Source: Rodentolepis nana | Taxonomy: Eukaryota > Platyhelminthes > Cestoda > Cyclophyllidea > Hymenolepididae | Reading direction: 5' to 3' | DNA: 64,000 bases | Assembly (NCBI GenBank): GCA_900617975.1 | Contig: UZAE01012040.1 | Coordinates: 1 to 64,000 of the forward strand | Shown: positions 1-19,550 of the stretch, in pieces | Numbering within the stretch: position 1 is the first letter of the stretch | How the letters are laid out: each line of letters starts with the position of its first letter | Made by a program: the position numbers and the translations under genes | Notes under the pieces: model-generated | What the model was told of the DNA's origin: nothing | Database searches by the model: none | The model's input: only the letters and a program-made list of their open reading frames with translations

Positions 1-303
1 AAGTTTGCAAAATATTCAAATTCGAAAGTGAAAGCCATCCTTTCCGTTAAATACATATAGCAAAGATAAAAATAAGCCTTTTGTTCATTGGTGACTAAAA
101 TAATATTTTTTAAATTTGTTGTGTGCGTGTTGACTGGTTTGTCAGGCTACAGATATAAATTAACCCTTTATATATTTATTCCAAAATGTTTCAGCAATAT
201 TCTACCTGCCTGCCCATAACGGAGAGAAGATACGACTGAATCAAACTTGCATCAATAAGCTTAAAGGTCCACAGGTCTTTTCGACTTCATTATGTTCTAA
301 TGT
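1..303. other. Intergenic DNA left of the first retroposon
   Basis: AT-rich sequence with no coding signal. The last nine bases are the left target-site duplication of the retroposon that follows. Confidence 0.6.
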
Positions 304-626
304 GGGGTGTGCGATAGACTTACCTCCACGTGGTGCACCCTGGGCAGCGTATATTCATACGGCAAAAAAGTCTATTAACTGGCAGTTGACTTCTCACTTC
401 AAACTACCATCACCTCACTCTATGCCATATTCGACTATTTCCACAGTACTCACTTCACCTTTGTTCTACCTCTGTGTCTGTCTCTTCCATCTTTAAAACA
501 CTCTTCTGTTCCCCCCCCCCCTCTCGAATTTTTCAATCTGATGTTCCTTCCCCTATGTGAAGCCTGAAGTCAACTAAAGGGTTAATGATAAATATCATAA
601 AGCCTGCCATTTGATATAAATAAATA
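304..626 (+). mobile_element. SINE-like retroposon, copy 1
   Basis: This is a full-length copy of a dispersed repeat of about 320 bp. It begins with GGGGTGTGCGATAGACTTACC and ends in an A/T-rich TAAATAAA-type tail. The 9-bp direct repeat TTCTAATGT flanks it at 295-303 and 627-635, a target-site duplication. Internal landmarks shared with the other copies are ACGTGGTGCACCCTGGGC, GTCTATTAACTGGCA, a C-run and GAAGTCAACTAAAGGG. No protein-coding capacity is convincing. Duplications, a constant left end and a simple tail suggest LINE-mobilised retroposition. I found no clear tRNA-type A or B box, so the promoter class is unknown. Confidence 0.85.
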
Positions 627-635
627 TTCTAATGT

Positions 636-3103
636 ACTAGATGTCAGGTTACGACCCATACGCTTCATAATGCTTTAAAGTTCAGTAAGTAGCTTTTTAT
701 CAAATTAATATCTAATACCTAAAACAGGTTCACCTCAATAGTTTTCAGATTAGTTCAATGCCTTTGGGAAATCTAGGACTCAGTAATAACGAAAATTTAA
801 CATCAGTATAGACGTATTAGCCCTTGACACTTCAATGTATTGGTCATCTACTACAATTATACCAGTATTATTTCCAATCCTGTAGCCCTATCACAGTGTC
901 AGATTCGGAGTGGAAACCGGCTTACTTAAAACATCTACAACATGTGTTAAAATGGCAACTAATTACAAAGAAATGTGATCACACACATCTGTAGAGGATT
1001 GCTAACAAGTAAGCCTTGACACAACCTCAGTAATCTCTGAGGTAAAACATCCCTGTCTATATAGGACCCCAAAATTAGCAAAACTATCTGCGTGGGATAG
1101 AAGAAGTAGACGTGCAGCAGTTATTGAAAATTATGTTCATAGAGAGCATTATCAGTAGTTGAGTACACTTGATGCAACTTGAATGAACCTTAATGGAAAT
1201 CCTTTGCTAGCACGACCGTATCCTCCAGAATATTCGGGTGTGTAGTTAAATCACATTAGGGTTGTGTACTCCACACATTTCCATTGGCGGCTTTCCCTGC
1301 ATCCAGGCAGCATCACCTACCTTCATCCACAACACTAAACTTCATATTTACTCTTCCTTTCAGCCCTCCAATTTCTGCCATAAATGAATTTTGTAATTAT
1401 AAAAATCGAATAATGTAGCATATATGTGGGTGTTCCATAGCCTCACTTGTCTTAGACTTAGAAAATTTACTTTCTTTCTACTTCACTGTTTTCTGTTTTG
1501 CTCAACAAGTTCTGCTCCTTTCTAACTTGTAGCAATCCTGAACATGACACATGTGAACGTTTATTTTTTTTAGGTAGAAACAACAAACTAAGACAAAGGA
1601 TCTATAATCTTCCATTTTTCTTCTTATTTAATCCACTTCAACTAATGTCGACCGTAGGGGATGCTTCCCCCGGTCTATTCCCTTTCGTCTTTCCTTTCAA
1701 TTAGAATTTATATCAGTCAGGAGGTTACTAGAACAAACGAATTGAAACCAAGACTAAATTGCTTTAACTGGGGCTACTTTTGTCCTACTAAACTCACATA
1801 GAGTACTCTTAATATACTCTAAGTACGTACTGTACCAGTGCCCTTTTAGAGCAAAAAAAGTTTATTCATCTTGGTGCTGTCAGGATGCTATTGAATTGAT
1901 TCAATTTAAACTGACGAACAAGTAGGGCACGGAAAATCGTTCAATTTAATCAGCCGGGAATACAAATAGTCTTGACCACTAGTTAAATATTTGAAATAAA
2001 CTTTTTGCGCGTGGCCACAGGTACCAGTTTTGCCACTTTTTAACGTTGGAAAATCAAATACTAAAACTGAACTCAATCTCTAAAGAGAAATTCAAAAACG
2101 CAGATTACCATTAATCACGACCAAATATACTTAAGTCCTGATATTATTCAGTAATGAAAATAATGGTACCACTTAAAATAAAGGGAAAGCAGTTGTTAAG
2201 CCTCGATCTAATTCATTAGAGCGGTTATAAACGCTAGATCACATTCAATTTCGCTTAAAATAAAAGATTAATATAATATTAATTTCAGTTAATAAATTCT
2301 TTTTACAACTCTGCCTGTTCTCCATTCGATTTCCCTCGTTTCAAATACTAGCGCCTAAGGGTTTGGTAGTAATGAGCCTGTAACTTGCATTCGGTTTCAA
2401 ACATGGAAATGCTAATTGAATATTTCTTCGTCAGAGCTTGCACAAGTTACCCTTCAGCACCTTAAGCATTAGGACTCCTTTCTTGTTTACTCATGCACCA
2501 AAGCAAGACAAAAGATTAGTCAATTGTCTACCATAGGAAAGCAGATGGAATCGAATAAGAGTAACCTTGATAAATGGTAAAGGGGGGGGGTGTGGAAAGC
2601 CTTTCGAAAGTGTCTTGCTTCGCTTAAATTTTTTATTTGCTTGGTGGGTAATTAATGTTGTGAAACTCAACACTCGTTATACTACCCCGGGATTAAAAAA
2701 AAACACTACTCCATTACAATCGGTGCTTATTGCCAGGATGTTCAACGACGATATTTGCTACTGTCACTTTTATTCATTTATTTATTTCAAGGGTTTAGAA
2801 AGTAGAATACCATTATAAGATACTAAATTGTTTGTATAATCTTAAAATGGAAGAAGCAAAATAGACAAATTAGTAAATTCTCATTTATCTATTTATCTTA
2901 GTTAAGCGCATATGCTTCAGATAAGCCAATAATTATTACAATCAGAAAGGCTACAAGATGCCTAAATAATCAAGAAAATTAATTACTATTTAAACGAAGG
3001 GTTAGAGCTAGGTATTAAAGAAACTATTAGTCCTTTGAAACAAAGGCAAAGTAAATCTACTGGCTACGATGAAGGCGAAAAAAAGCCATTCAAAGACCAG
3101 TAT
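636..3103. other. Intergenic DNA, 3' of the malic enzyme gene
   Basis: AT-rich and without a convincing exon. Short open frames near 1500-1700 and 2490-2820 have no splice context or family resemblance. A 9-G run lies near 2582-2590. The part next to 3104 should contain the 3' UTR of the minus-strand malic enzyme gene. Confidence 0.5.
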
Positions 3104-10884
<7,781 letters not shown>

Positions 10885-10899
10885 GTTATCGTCGATTTT

Positions 10900-13030
10900 C
10901 TAGTAGAGAAGGTAAATGGTCAGGCATTATTTGACTAAATAAAAAATACATAGTCGAAGTCCGAAAAATATTTTTCCAATAACCAATTCATTCACAAGAT
11001 TCTCGGAATCTTTATCATATTTTGCAGAGAGATAACTGATTACGAATGCTATGTACGTTTTAGATCTTACGAAATTTTAAATAGAGGCAAATTCAAAGTT
11101 ATAGTTGAGAGAACCATGAGGAAATCATGCATTAAATAGTGTTATTTAAAAGCGGATACGCAAATATGTAGTGTCAAACCGCCCACCATTACCTAGAATA
11201 ATTCACCAGATTAGATTAACATTTGATGTAGTATAAACACCTCAAAAGAGATGAACAATAGTGGCTGCCTAAATCAGAGGCATGCATAAAATAATGCAGG
11301 GTTGTCAAAGGCTAAGCTTTGGAATAAGGCCAATTAGAAGACGTACGCTAGATCAAAAAAGAGAAAAATGTGAAGTCGAAATGGCGCTTTTGTTTTCTGA
11401 TAATGTCCTAACTTATTGCCCATTGGTGCAAGTCGATGGACAAAAGCGCGCACAAAGCCATGGCCCATTGTGTAAACTTAGTATCAAATTTAAATAAATA
11501 CGCATAAAAAACCAATTTAAAAATTATTAAAACTTGAGATCTTGTTAAATTTAGTGCAAATTTACTTCGTTCCCCTGGTCCATTTTCAACGTTTTGCGTT
11601 ATTCTGTTCGCTGAAACTGTGGGTTACAAACAAATTTGACTGTTAAATAAGCTTTTACTAATTGTTTAATTTTGATTTATTCATAAAATTTTAGGTTAGA
11701 TAATAATATGTATAGATATTTACATGATCGCAAATAATTAAAGAGAACTGAAATTTATCCATGTTAAGTTGTATTTATCTTACACCTTGGAACTTACTTC
11801 GACTTACATTTGGTGCAATAATATCGTTTTAAAATCAGATTAGAACGCCACAATAAACGCATAAGAGTCATTGTTATTTTCTATTTGTAATCTCGGCAAT
11901 TTAATGTGCAAGACGTGATAGCTTATTATTATTCATTATGGGCTAATACTTATTGTTCTTTAATACCATAAATTTGTGTCCATCGAAGCATTAAGTACGA
12001 ACCTGCTATTTGTCGATGGGATTAATACCAACTTTTATCTATCCCTATTGAGTGGTTTGTACACAAATTTTACCATTATAGGGGAGATCATCATCTTCTC
12101 ATTGATACATTTCTTCAAATGAATATTTGCGCCCAATTATTTTATTACCTTTGACTTTTAGCTTCTGAATATTAACTAATTATTTGCAAATAAAATTGTC
12201 ATTAACTTGTAATGTTAAGTTGGTACTGCAGCTGATGTTTCTCAAAACGTAATTAGCTTTCAACAGTCCTCTATGGTAAAATCTATGGCTTTGGAATGCA
12301 AAACCGAATTTTCTAAGTAAACTCAGCTGTCTTGAGGAATCAGGGCGTGTGGAGTGATTCGAGTTTATTCTAATCATAGGACGTTGGTGCAAATCTTAGA
12401 CATTATGGTACATCTTAAGCTACGCTAACCGTGCAGACTGTTGATTGTTGGCTGACTGAAAGGCTTATGTACTCACGGTTTCACCTTCCAGAATTTTTTA
12501 TGATAAATGAAATTACTTTCATCAGTCTTGGTTGCTTTGTGAACTTTTGGATATCCTATCAAAAAATGTTGTAAATGCAAGATAAGAACCAACAAGCCGT
12601 TGGTGTGCTAGAAGAGGAATGACAAATTTTAGACGGTTGGAAACACCGGCTATAAATGTACCACGATCTGTGTCCTGAAATGTCAAACGTAAGGTCATTT
12701 GTGCGACCTTATCTACCGGTTATTTTTACGTTTAACCAGCACCTGTCATAATTAGAAACCTCCTGAAACCTTGAATCAAGTATAACCGGCTTTCATTAAA
12801 ATTTTGTAGAAACGAATGAGCGAATTTCGAATATCATAGAAACATTTCTGTATATCAATATATATTCTCATAGTGAGAAAAAATTTAATAATACTAATTT
12901 AAAAGTGGGAAATGAAGTTTAAAATACTCTGAATGTCGGGATTAATTTAAAGGAAATATAGTTACAATTTTGCTAGGCATAGACCGGTCGATATCATTCC
13001 ATCAGTAAACACCTAGAGCAGGAGAGAAAT
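10900..13030. other. Intergenic DNA upstream of malic enzyme
   Basis: AT-rich and without recognisable genes. It may hold the malic enzyme promoter and 5' UTR exons. Open frames at 11282-11497 and 12180-12392 have no supporting splice sites or family match. Confidence 0.45.
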
Positions 13031-13372
13031 CAAGACCTCAAGGTGCAACGATCTTAAAGCTCGAACAAAGAAGAAACAGTGAACATCGGCACTCTCCGAC
13101 ATAGCCGACTGGCCATGAATCGAAGCCGTTGCTGAACTTAAACCACGAACAGGACACGATTGTTTGGCGAAGCACCTTCACAGATTAGGAGTATACACTT
13201 AACCAACATGCTCCCTATGTGACCTACAGGAGGAAATGGAGAAGAAGCACCTGTTTCAATATCCATCCCAAAAGACAACGACGGGAACCCAGAACTACTG
13301 GGAAGCCAGAAGGCGACTAATGAACTTCTATTTACTGCCCTAAAGCCTATTTTATTTTTTCTCCCCCCCCCC
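13030..13372 (+). pseudogene. Decayed LINE (non-LTR retrotransposon) 3'-end fragment
   Basis: Read on the plus strand, 13129-13270 gives ELKPRTGHDCLAKHLHRLGV, then after a stop PTCSLCDLQEEMEKKHLF. The pattern R-x-GH followed by a Cys-x2-Cys...His zinc-knuckle-like segment is typical of the region after the reverse transcriptase domain in LINEs. In-frame stops show it is dead. It ends in a C-run with one undetermined base at 13373. The family assignment rests on motif resemblance only. Confidence 0.6.
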
Positions 13373-13499
13373 NAAATACGTTTTCAGTGTCAAAATTTCT
13401 GAACAATATTATCTATCTGTATGTGTAAAAATATGTTAGTTTATGGAAAAGAATATTTAAAATAATCGAATTGACTTGAAACGTGATTAAAGCTAAACT

Positions 13500-15620
13500 T
13501 TGAATAGTTATAAGATTACGATTGTTTTACTCTTCTGTTCGGATCTGACAGCACTTCACTTCGACATGCGTGCGTTTGCGGTGAGGTCTGCGGCTTATGT
13601 TTGCTCCACGGCGGTCTCAGTTATCGGTGAGCTTAATTCCGCTTACAATATGATGCTTTACCATCTTTCGCCTGAGTTCTGATGCCATCTTTTTCCACTG
13701 ATGTTAACAAGTGTTTTTATTATTTTAGGTTCGCTTATGCTCAGCAAAAGTTAAATATAGTGGCGCTGTATTGTGTTTAGTCACGATATTTTTGGAATGC
13801 CAAAAAAGCCGTTAATATTGGAGGAATCTTTGGTGAGTATGCCGCTATATGTACTCGCGAATGATGCTTTACCATCTTTCGACTGAATGCTTTTGATGTT
13901 GAATTTCTTACTGAGACTAATGGATGCCTCGATTTTAGGATTGGCAATACGATTTGTAGTCTGGTTGGCCTCACATTCAGTAAAGTTTGGTTTGAAATGT
14001 GAGTGCATTATGATGTCTTACCTACATTATCAGATTCTTGAAGAAAATATACAACTGATTATTAGAACTCCAACTAACACTCGTCTTTCTTTCAGATTGG
14101 TCAGGAATTAATTGGTCGGCTCCCAAACTTTCCATTGAGGTAGTTTTTTATTTTCATTTTAACACGTTCGACGACTTAATTCGAAATTTAACTTACGTTT
14201 CCCCTTTATATTGGGCAGGTTTTCCGTTGCAGGCGTTCGAGTTCGTCGGAAAAAGCATGAGTGAAACGAAGATCGGTTGCATTTTTAACAATAAAATTCT
14301 AATCTATTTCAAAGAACTACTTTTATTCTGTGCGTATTGTTTTCATTACCTGTGGTGAAAACTGTTTCGATTCTTCGAATCGGTTCTATACAGGTTAAAT
14401 TGAATGAAGGTGTGGAAAACGGCCTGGTATGTTTTTGGTGCTGGGTTACCTGTCTGCATCTATATATACAATAATGTATCAATTAGTATGTTATTTAATG
14501 TTATAGCATAACGTGGGGACAAATGTGAGGGGTGGTAATAGTAATCAGGGTTGTCAGCAATGCAAAATTTTAAGTAGGTTAGCACATTTTGTTGCAGTGT
14601 ATGGTGAATAATAATGATATGGAGTTGCGCAGTTATGTGGTGGGTCCGAATGAAATCCGGTGGCTGCATAAGACCATTTTTGATCGGTTAGGGTACATAC
14701 GGTGTCTGCCGTAGTCGTTAGGAGCCGAATAAAGCTCTAATTCATCTGTTGCACATCACATGATGGTTGGGTTATATGAGCACAAAGTCGTACTCCGTGC
14801 GTTAACTCTGCACCTGCTTCGATTCTTGGTCGTTCGGAGACGCTGGAGAGTAATACTGTCCACTGTTCGTGCTTTAATTTCATTGTGTGGAATGACTTTC
14901 GCCTGTTCATGCCTTTCGAAATTGTGGCTCCTCTTAGCCAGTGTCAGCACGCTCATTGCCCATGCCAGTGTCCGGGGTTCCATTGAAGGACAACTGTTTT
15001 GCTTTTTACTCTGAGTAACTGACGCAGTTTTTGCTTTCGAATATATATGCTATTTTGGGCTCTTCTCTGTTTCCAATTGATTGTGTAATTCAACGTATGT
15101 ACCTGCACCAACTTTTGTTTGACTTCCTATTTAGACCCAACAGTGAAGACTTAGAGCAATTGATCCATAAAATAGTTGGCATTGATTGTGTCAGGGGCCA
15201 GTGAGCGCACTTGTTCTGGAGGGGTATTTGCTTTCCTGAAGTGGTCAAGCAGTTGGGTGTAACACTACATCAGTGTCTGCTAATGGATTTTAGGGTAGAG
15301 AGAGGCTTTGTGGTTTGTTATCAATTTGTAACGCTTTCTTCAGTTCTATAGCTTTCTGTATTAGACCAGATTGCGCAGTAGGTGTCTTGGCCTATTTTCT
15401 TAAGTGCTTCAGAATGTGTCCCTGGGAATCTGCAGTTGTATTCTCTTTGATATAGAAGCGTATTGTTGTGTTCCCTGTAACCGGGAGAATTGTATCAGTG
15501 GGCGTTGATTTTATCTTATTAGTGTAGTATGCCAATGTCAAATCATAGGTACTAATAGAATTCGCTTCCACCATTTTCTGGCATTCCTTTAAATCCAGAA
15601 GCCGTCTATTCGGCATTTTA
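13500..15620 (-). other. GC-richer block of broken minus-strand ORFs, probable mobile-element relic
   Basis: Base composition rises compared with the flanks. Several minus-strand open frames without splice context read as protein-like: 15616-15392, 14983-14756, 14669-14460 and 14008-13781. A 21-bp motif ATGATGCTTTACCATCTTTCG occurs twice (about 13651 and 13861), giving RKMVKHH on the minus strand both times. I do not recognise the protein. A decayed transposon or retroelement is the simplest reading, but no terminal repeats were identified. Confidence 0.35.
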
Positions 15621-15660
15621 AATCATTAATTCTAGTATATTAAACTTGGCTTATTTTAGG

Positions 15661-15986
15661 TAATATATTTATTTATATCAAATGGCAGGCGTTTTGATGG
15701 TTGTCATTAGCCCTTTAGTTGACTTCAGGCTTCACAGATGGGAAGGAACATCAAAGTGAAAAGGTCGAGATGGAGGGGATTAGAAGAGTGCTTCAAAGAT
15801 GTAAAAGAGACAGACACAAAGTTGAAAAAAGGTGAGGTGAGTGCGGTTGAAGTAGTCGAATTTGACATACAGTGGGGTGATGGTAGCTTGGAGTCAGAAG
15901 TCAGTTGCCGGTTAATAGACTTTTTTGCCGTATGAGTATATGTTGCCCAGGGTGCACCACGTGGAGGTAAGTCTATAGCACTCCAC
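15661..15986 (-). mobile_element. SINE-like retroposon, copy 3 (inverted)
   Basis: The same family in opposite orientation. The T-rich complement of the tail is at the left, and the head TGCTATAGACTTACCTCCAC reads on the minus strand at the right. No clear target-site duplication is visible. On the plus strand it carries a 65-codon open frame containing VEFDIQWGDGSLESEV, whose counterpart is partly preserved in copy 5. Confidence 0.8.
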
Positions 15987-16924
15987 CTATCCAAGTAAAT
16001 TAATGTTGACATATAGCGTGTATCTAACTCTAATAAACAATATGGCTAAATTTTGAAAATTTGTTCCATTAAATATGAGGTTCCTGCTTAAGTGATGCGC
16101 ATGAGTTCTGATGGCGTTGTACGCTTCACAGCATAGGATATCATAGTACTAAACAAGGGGCTTTAAATGAAGTAAAAGCAATTATTAACTTTCTCATTAC
16201 TCGAAACCTAGTCAGTTATTCTACTTAAGAACCACGCCAAAGCACTACTCCTTAGAAGATGAAGCAGTAAGGTCGACTATTCTACTTACTGAGCTGGTCT
16301 ATAAGTAATCGACAAACCGCTCTGGAATAATCAATTCCGCAATCGTACTCCGAATCGGAAAATCCTTTAATATTTCAATATTTCTTCAATTCTCCTCTTA
16401 CTGTTAGCCGATTTTAGTAGATTTCCTGCGACGAAATTTTTCAAGTTTTGTTGTGCGTTGCAAAACAATACTTGTGATCTGCGGAGCTGTTTACTGTGTT
16501 CACTGTTCTTCAGACGCAAAGATCAATAAGAACTTGCTTTGAATAGATTTAAAAAGTTTAGGACAGGCAAAACGACACACAGGGTTATCATTCACCGAAA
16601 TCATTGGTAGTCATCAAGTCGTTTATAAGGTGATTAAAACGATGCTCATGAATCAAATCCCTTTATCACTCCCAAAAAACTACTTTGAGCTATAAGTTAC
16701 CTGTTTATCCGAATATTAAAATGTGAAAATTAGACAGGTCATAAGCTAAAATATGCACCAAGAAGTTTATGATGGAGATGAGCAATAAAATCAAGTTACC
16801 ACAGTGGAATTCCAGCGATAAATAAAAGCACAATTCCATGCATTTCTTGCAAAAAAATTTAATTGGAATCAAAGGCGGATTGTACAAATGAAAGGAGGCA
16901 GAAAGGGTAGACGCAGTACAAAAA
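15987..16924. other. Intergenic DNA, 3' of NOG1
   Basis: AT-rich with no exon recognised. The part next to 16925 should hold the NOG1 3' UTR. A near-canonical AATTAAA on the minus strand lies about 60 bases past the stop. Confidence 0.5.
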
Positions 16925-19278
16925 TTAACGACGTTGGGTTTTGCCAATAGGTCGCTTGCCAGAGAAAAGATGTTTGGGTTTAAGATCGGGAATATGATGA
17001 TCACCTTCACCCTTTCGTGCCTTTGCTCCAATAAGACGAGCAGAATCAATTTTAGCGCGTCTAACAACTTTTGCTTCCATGGCAGCATCCCGAACACCAG
17101 AACGAGCTCGGGGTCGAGCACTACGCGCAACAGCAGCCTCGTGAAGAGATTTACTTCTGGCCAAAGATGCTGAAGCCTCGCGACGTCTAGATGCCGCATT
17201 CTTGAGAGAACGGCTTCGATCAACCACATCACTGGCATCAACAGGTAAACCAAGCCTGCCAAGTTCCTTCTCCATCTGTTTGCCAGATACACCCTGCTCA
17301 GCTCTTGAGATACGACTCTTGGATTTGTTTTTCCGAGACTGGGATTCTAAGATACGAAGAGCTTTAGCCTCTCGGATTCTAATAGATAATAGAAAACAGA
17401 ATGAAACAACCCGATGAGATAATATTACAGCAGCAAAGGAATAAAAACTTACTTCGCAGCGGTTGCCCTAATCTTTTGCATTCTCGGATCCGTTAAATCG
17501 GGATCATCCTCCTCATCATACACACCAGCTGCTTCAAGCTGTTTCTCCTGTTCTTCAAGTTGATTCAATTTAGCTTCGATATCTGGATCGAAGTAATCAA
17601 ATATGTTGTGGCCCTCGATAATCTCAGGAATGATGTCATTGCGCTCTTTTGGATTTTTCAATAACCATTCATCGCGTAAATTAAGATAGAATTCATCACC
17701 TTCAGCTAGCTCTCTTTCACGAAGCGTCATGGACTTCTTGGCCGGTGGAGCATCAGAAGAATCAATATCCATCGGAGTAGATAGGACTGCTTCTGCAGCG
17801 GTGCGTTTCATGCCTCGTTTGCGTATAATGCTCTCCGGAATCTGGGGCGGTCTGTCGGCGGTAATCTAAAAATACAAAATTGAGTTAATTTACAAAGTTT
17901 TACTAAGAACTACTTAGATATGATAGACTTACACTCTTGGGTTGAGCGATATAGAGGCGGTTGGCAATCGAGCCTTCTCTTAGACTAGCTGCTCCAGCTC
18001 GCAGCTTTGCTTCAACACGACGGACAAGCAATTCATCACAGGCTCGTGCTCGAACCTCCATTACTCCATCGCCAAGTAACGTTGACATTTCCATAAAGAC
18101 GGGCTTATCCACATTTGCCATCTCATCTCCGGGTAATCGACAAATAGACAATATAAGCTCTTTTTTCTCTGCTGGTAGAGAATCAAAACTGACAACATCA
18201 GTCTAAAAGAAAATATTGCCAAATAAAAAGGGAAGACATACGTTGGGTTAAGATGACAATACTGACCTTATTAGCAACAACCAAAACAGGCTTATTTGAC
18301 ATCAAAGGTTCCAAAGTTTTGAATAAGTGAATTTGTTCTTCAAGCGAAAAGCCACAATGCTCGGACGGATCCATGATGTAAATGACCGAAGCAGGTAGAT
18401 GTGACAAGACTGTGATAGCTGTCATTTCAATGGTATTGCATTGATCCAATTCACGATCAAGAACACCAGGAGTGTCGATAACTTGCCAACGAAGATTCTT
18501 GTAGTCAGTGTGTCCAGCAAAGATCATTTTCGTAGTGAAAGGGAAAGGCTGAACATCTACATCAGCACGAGTAATCTGAATTCGAACTATAAGTATTCAT
18601 AAATGCACAACAAACCTTGTTAATAAAACTAGACTTTCCGACATTTGGGAAGCCACAAATAACAAGAGTACGCGTGTCAGGAACAATGCACGGTAAGCGT
18701 GACATGTGCTGCCGGATTTCTTCGAGATATTTCAAGTTGTTCTGATTTCGCTTGATAATGGTACACATTCTATGTATATTTAATAAAAAGTGAGCCAACA
18801 CTCACCTTCCAAAAGCCGTACGCTTTAGTGTTTTGCACTGGTAGAGAGTGGCGCCATATTTTATCAACTTGACCTGATCACGACCAATACCATCAATGAG
18901 AGTTTTTGCTTTGTTAATCTCGCTTAAGGCCAATTTAAAGTGGTCCCTTGAATAGAGGAGACCAATTAAGTCGGCATAAAAAGGATGGATGTTCTAAAAG
19001 CGATGAAGGATATGATAGAACTTACTTCAAGCATGGGAAACTCAGTTAAGATGGTATTTAATTTATCATGGAAGTATTGTTGACATGTTTTAACCTTTCG
19101 CATATAAAAGGCTCTAATACGGGGCATGGGATATTGCTTGTGAATAACCGTTGGAGTTGTTCGTTGCGTTTTCGACAGAACAATATCAATAAAATCCTAG
19201 GAAAAATCTGAAACACAAAAGTATACAAACCTTATAAGAAGGAACCACCGTAATGGTCTTAAAGTTATAACCCGACAT
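16925..19278 (-). CDS. GTPBP4: Nucleolar GTP-binding protein 1 (NOG1/GTPBP4), eight exons
   Basis: NOG1 is an essential nucleolar GTPase of 60S ribosomal subunit assembly. Exons in transcription order: 19278-19231, 19196-19026, 18993-18806, 18769-18616, 18575-18267, 18202-17933, 17865-17453, 17378-16925. Phases are continuous and give 668 residues, near the usual 630-670. The start [14 protein letters not shown] matches the family N-terminus. GTPase motifs are GFPNVGKSS (G1, near 175), [15 protein letters not shown] (G2 region), DTPG (G3) and NKTD (G4). The conserved [11 protein letters not shown] segment and a basic, serine/arginine-rich C-terminal tail follow. Seven introns are tiny (32-74 nt). 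It diverges from UBA2 across about 2 kb. Confidence 0.97.
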
Positions 19279-19508
19279 TTCGCGTGTTATATCACGAAGC
19301 AATGCCAAGCAGCGCGCGCTATCTTAAGAGCTAGTAGAACAAGCATCACAGTTGAAGTGGTCATATTACATATTAACTACTTTATTTCTGCCTTGATGAA
19401 ATCTAGTCTTAGGTAAGTAAAATCAAAAATCATATTTAACATGGACTTCTATTTACCTTCTGACTCAATAATATTCATTTTAGTATTTTTCTCAGGAAAA
19501 ATTTGAAG

Positions 19509-19550
<42 letters not shown>

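Noticed and set aside
302..496. Plus-strand frame of 64 codons
   Set aside because: It lies inside retroposon copy 1 and is not kept open in the other copies.
16705..17292. Long minus-strand frame overlapping the NOG1 last exon
   Set aside because: It runs in another frame over the real NOG1 exon and its 3' UTR; the NOG1 frame has clear family similarity.
19512..19546. TA run as a promoter element
   Set aside because: It is a simple microsatellite with no defined position relative to a start site.
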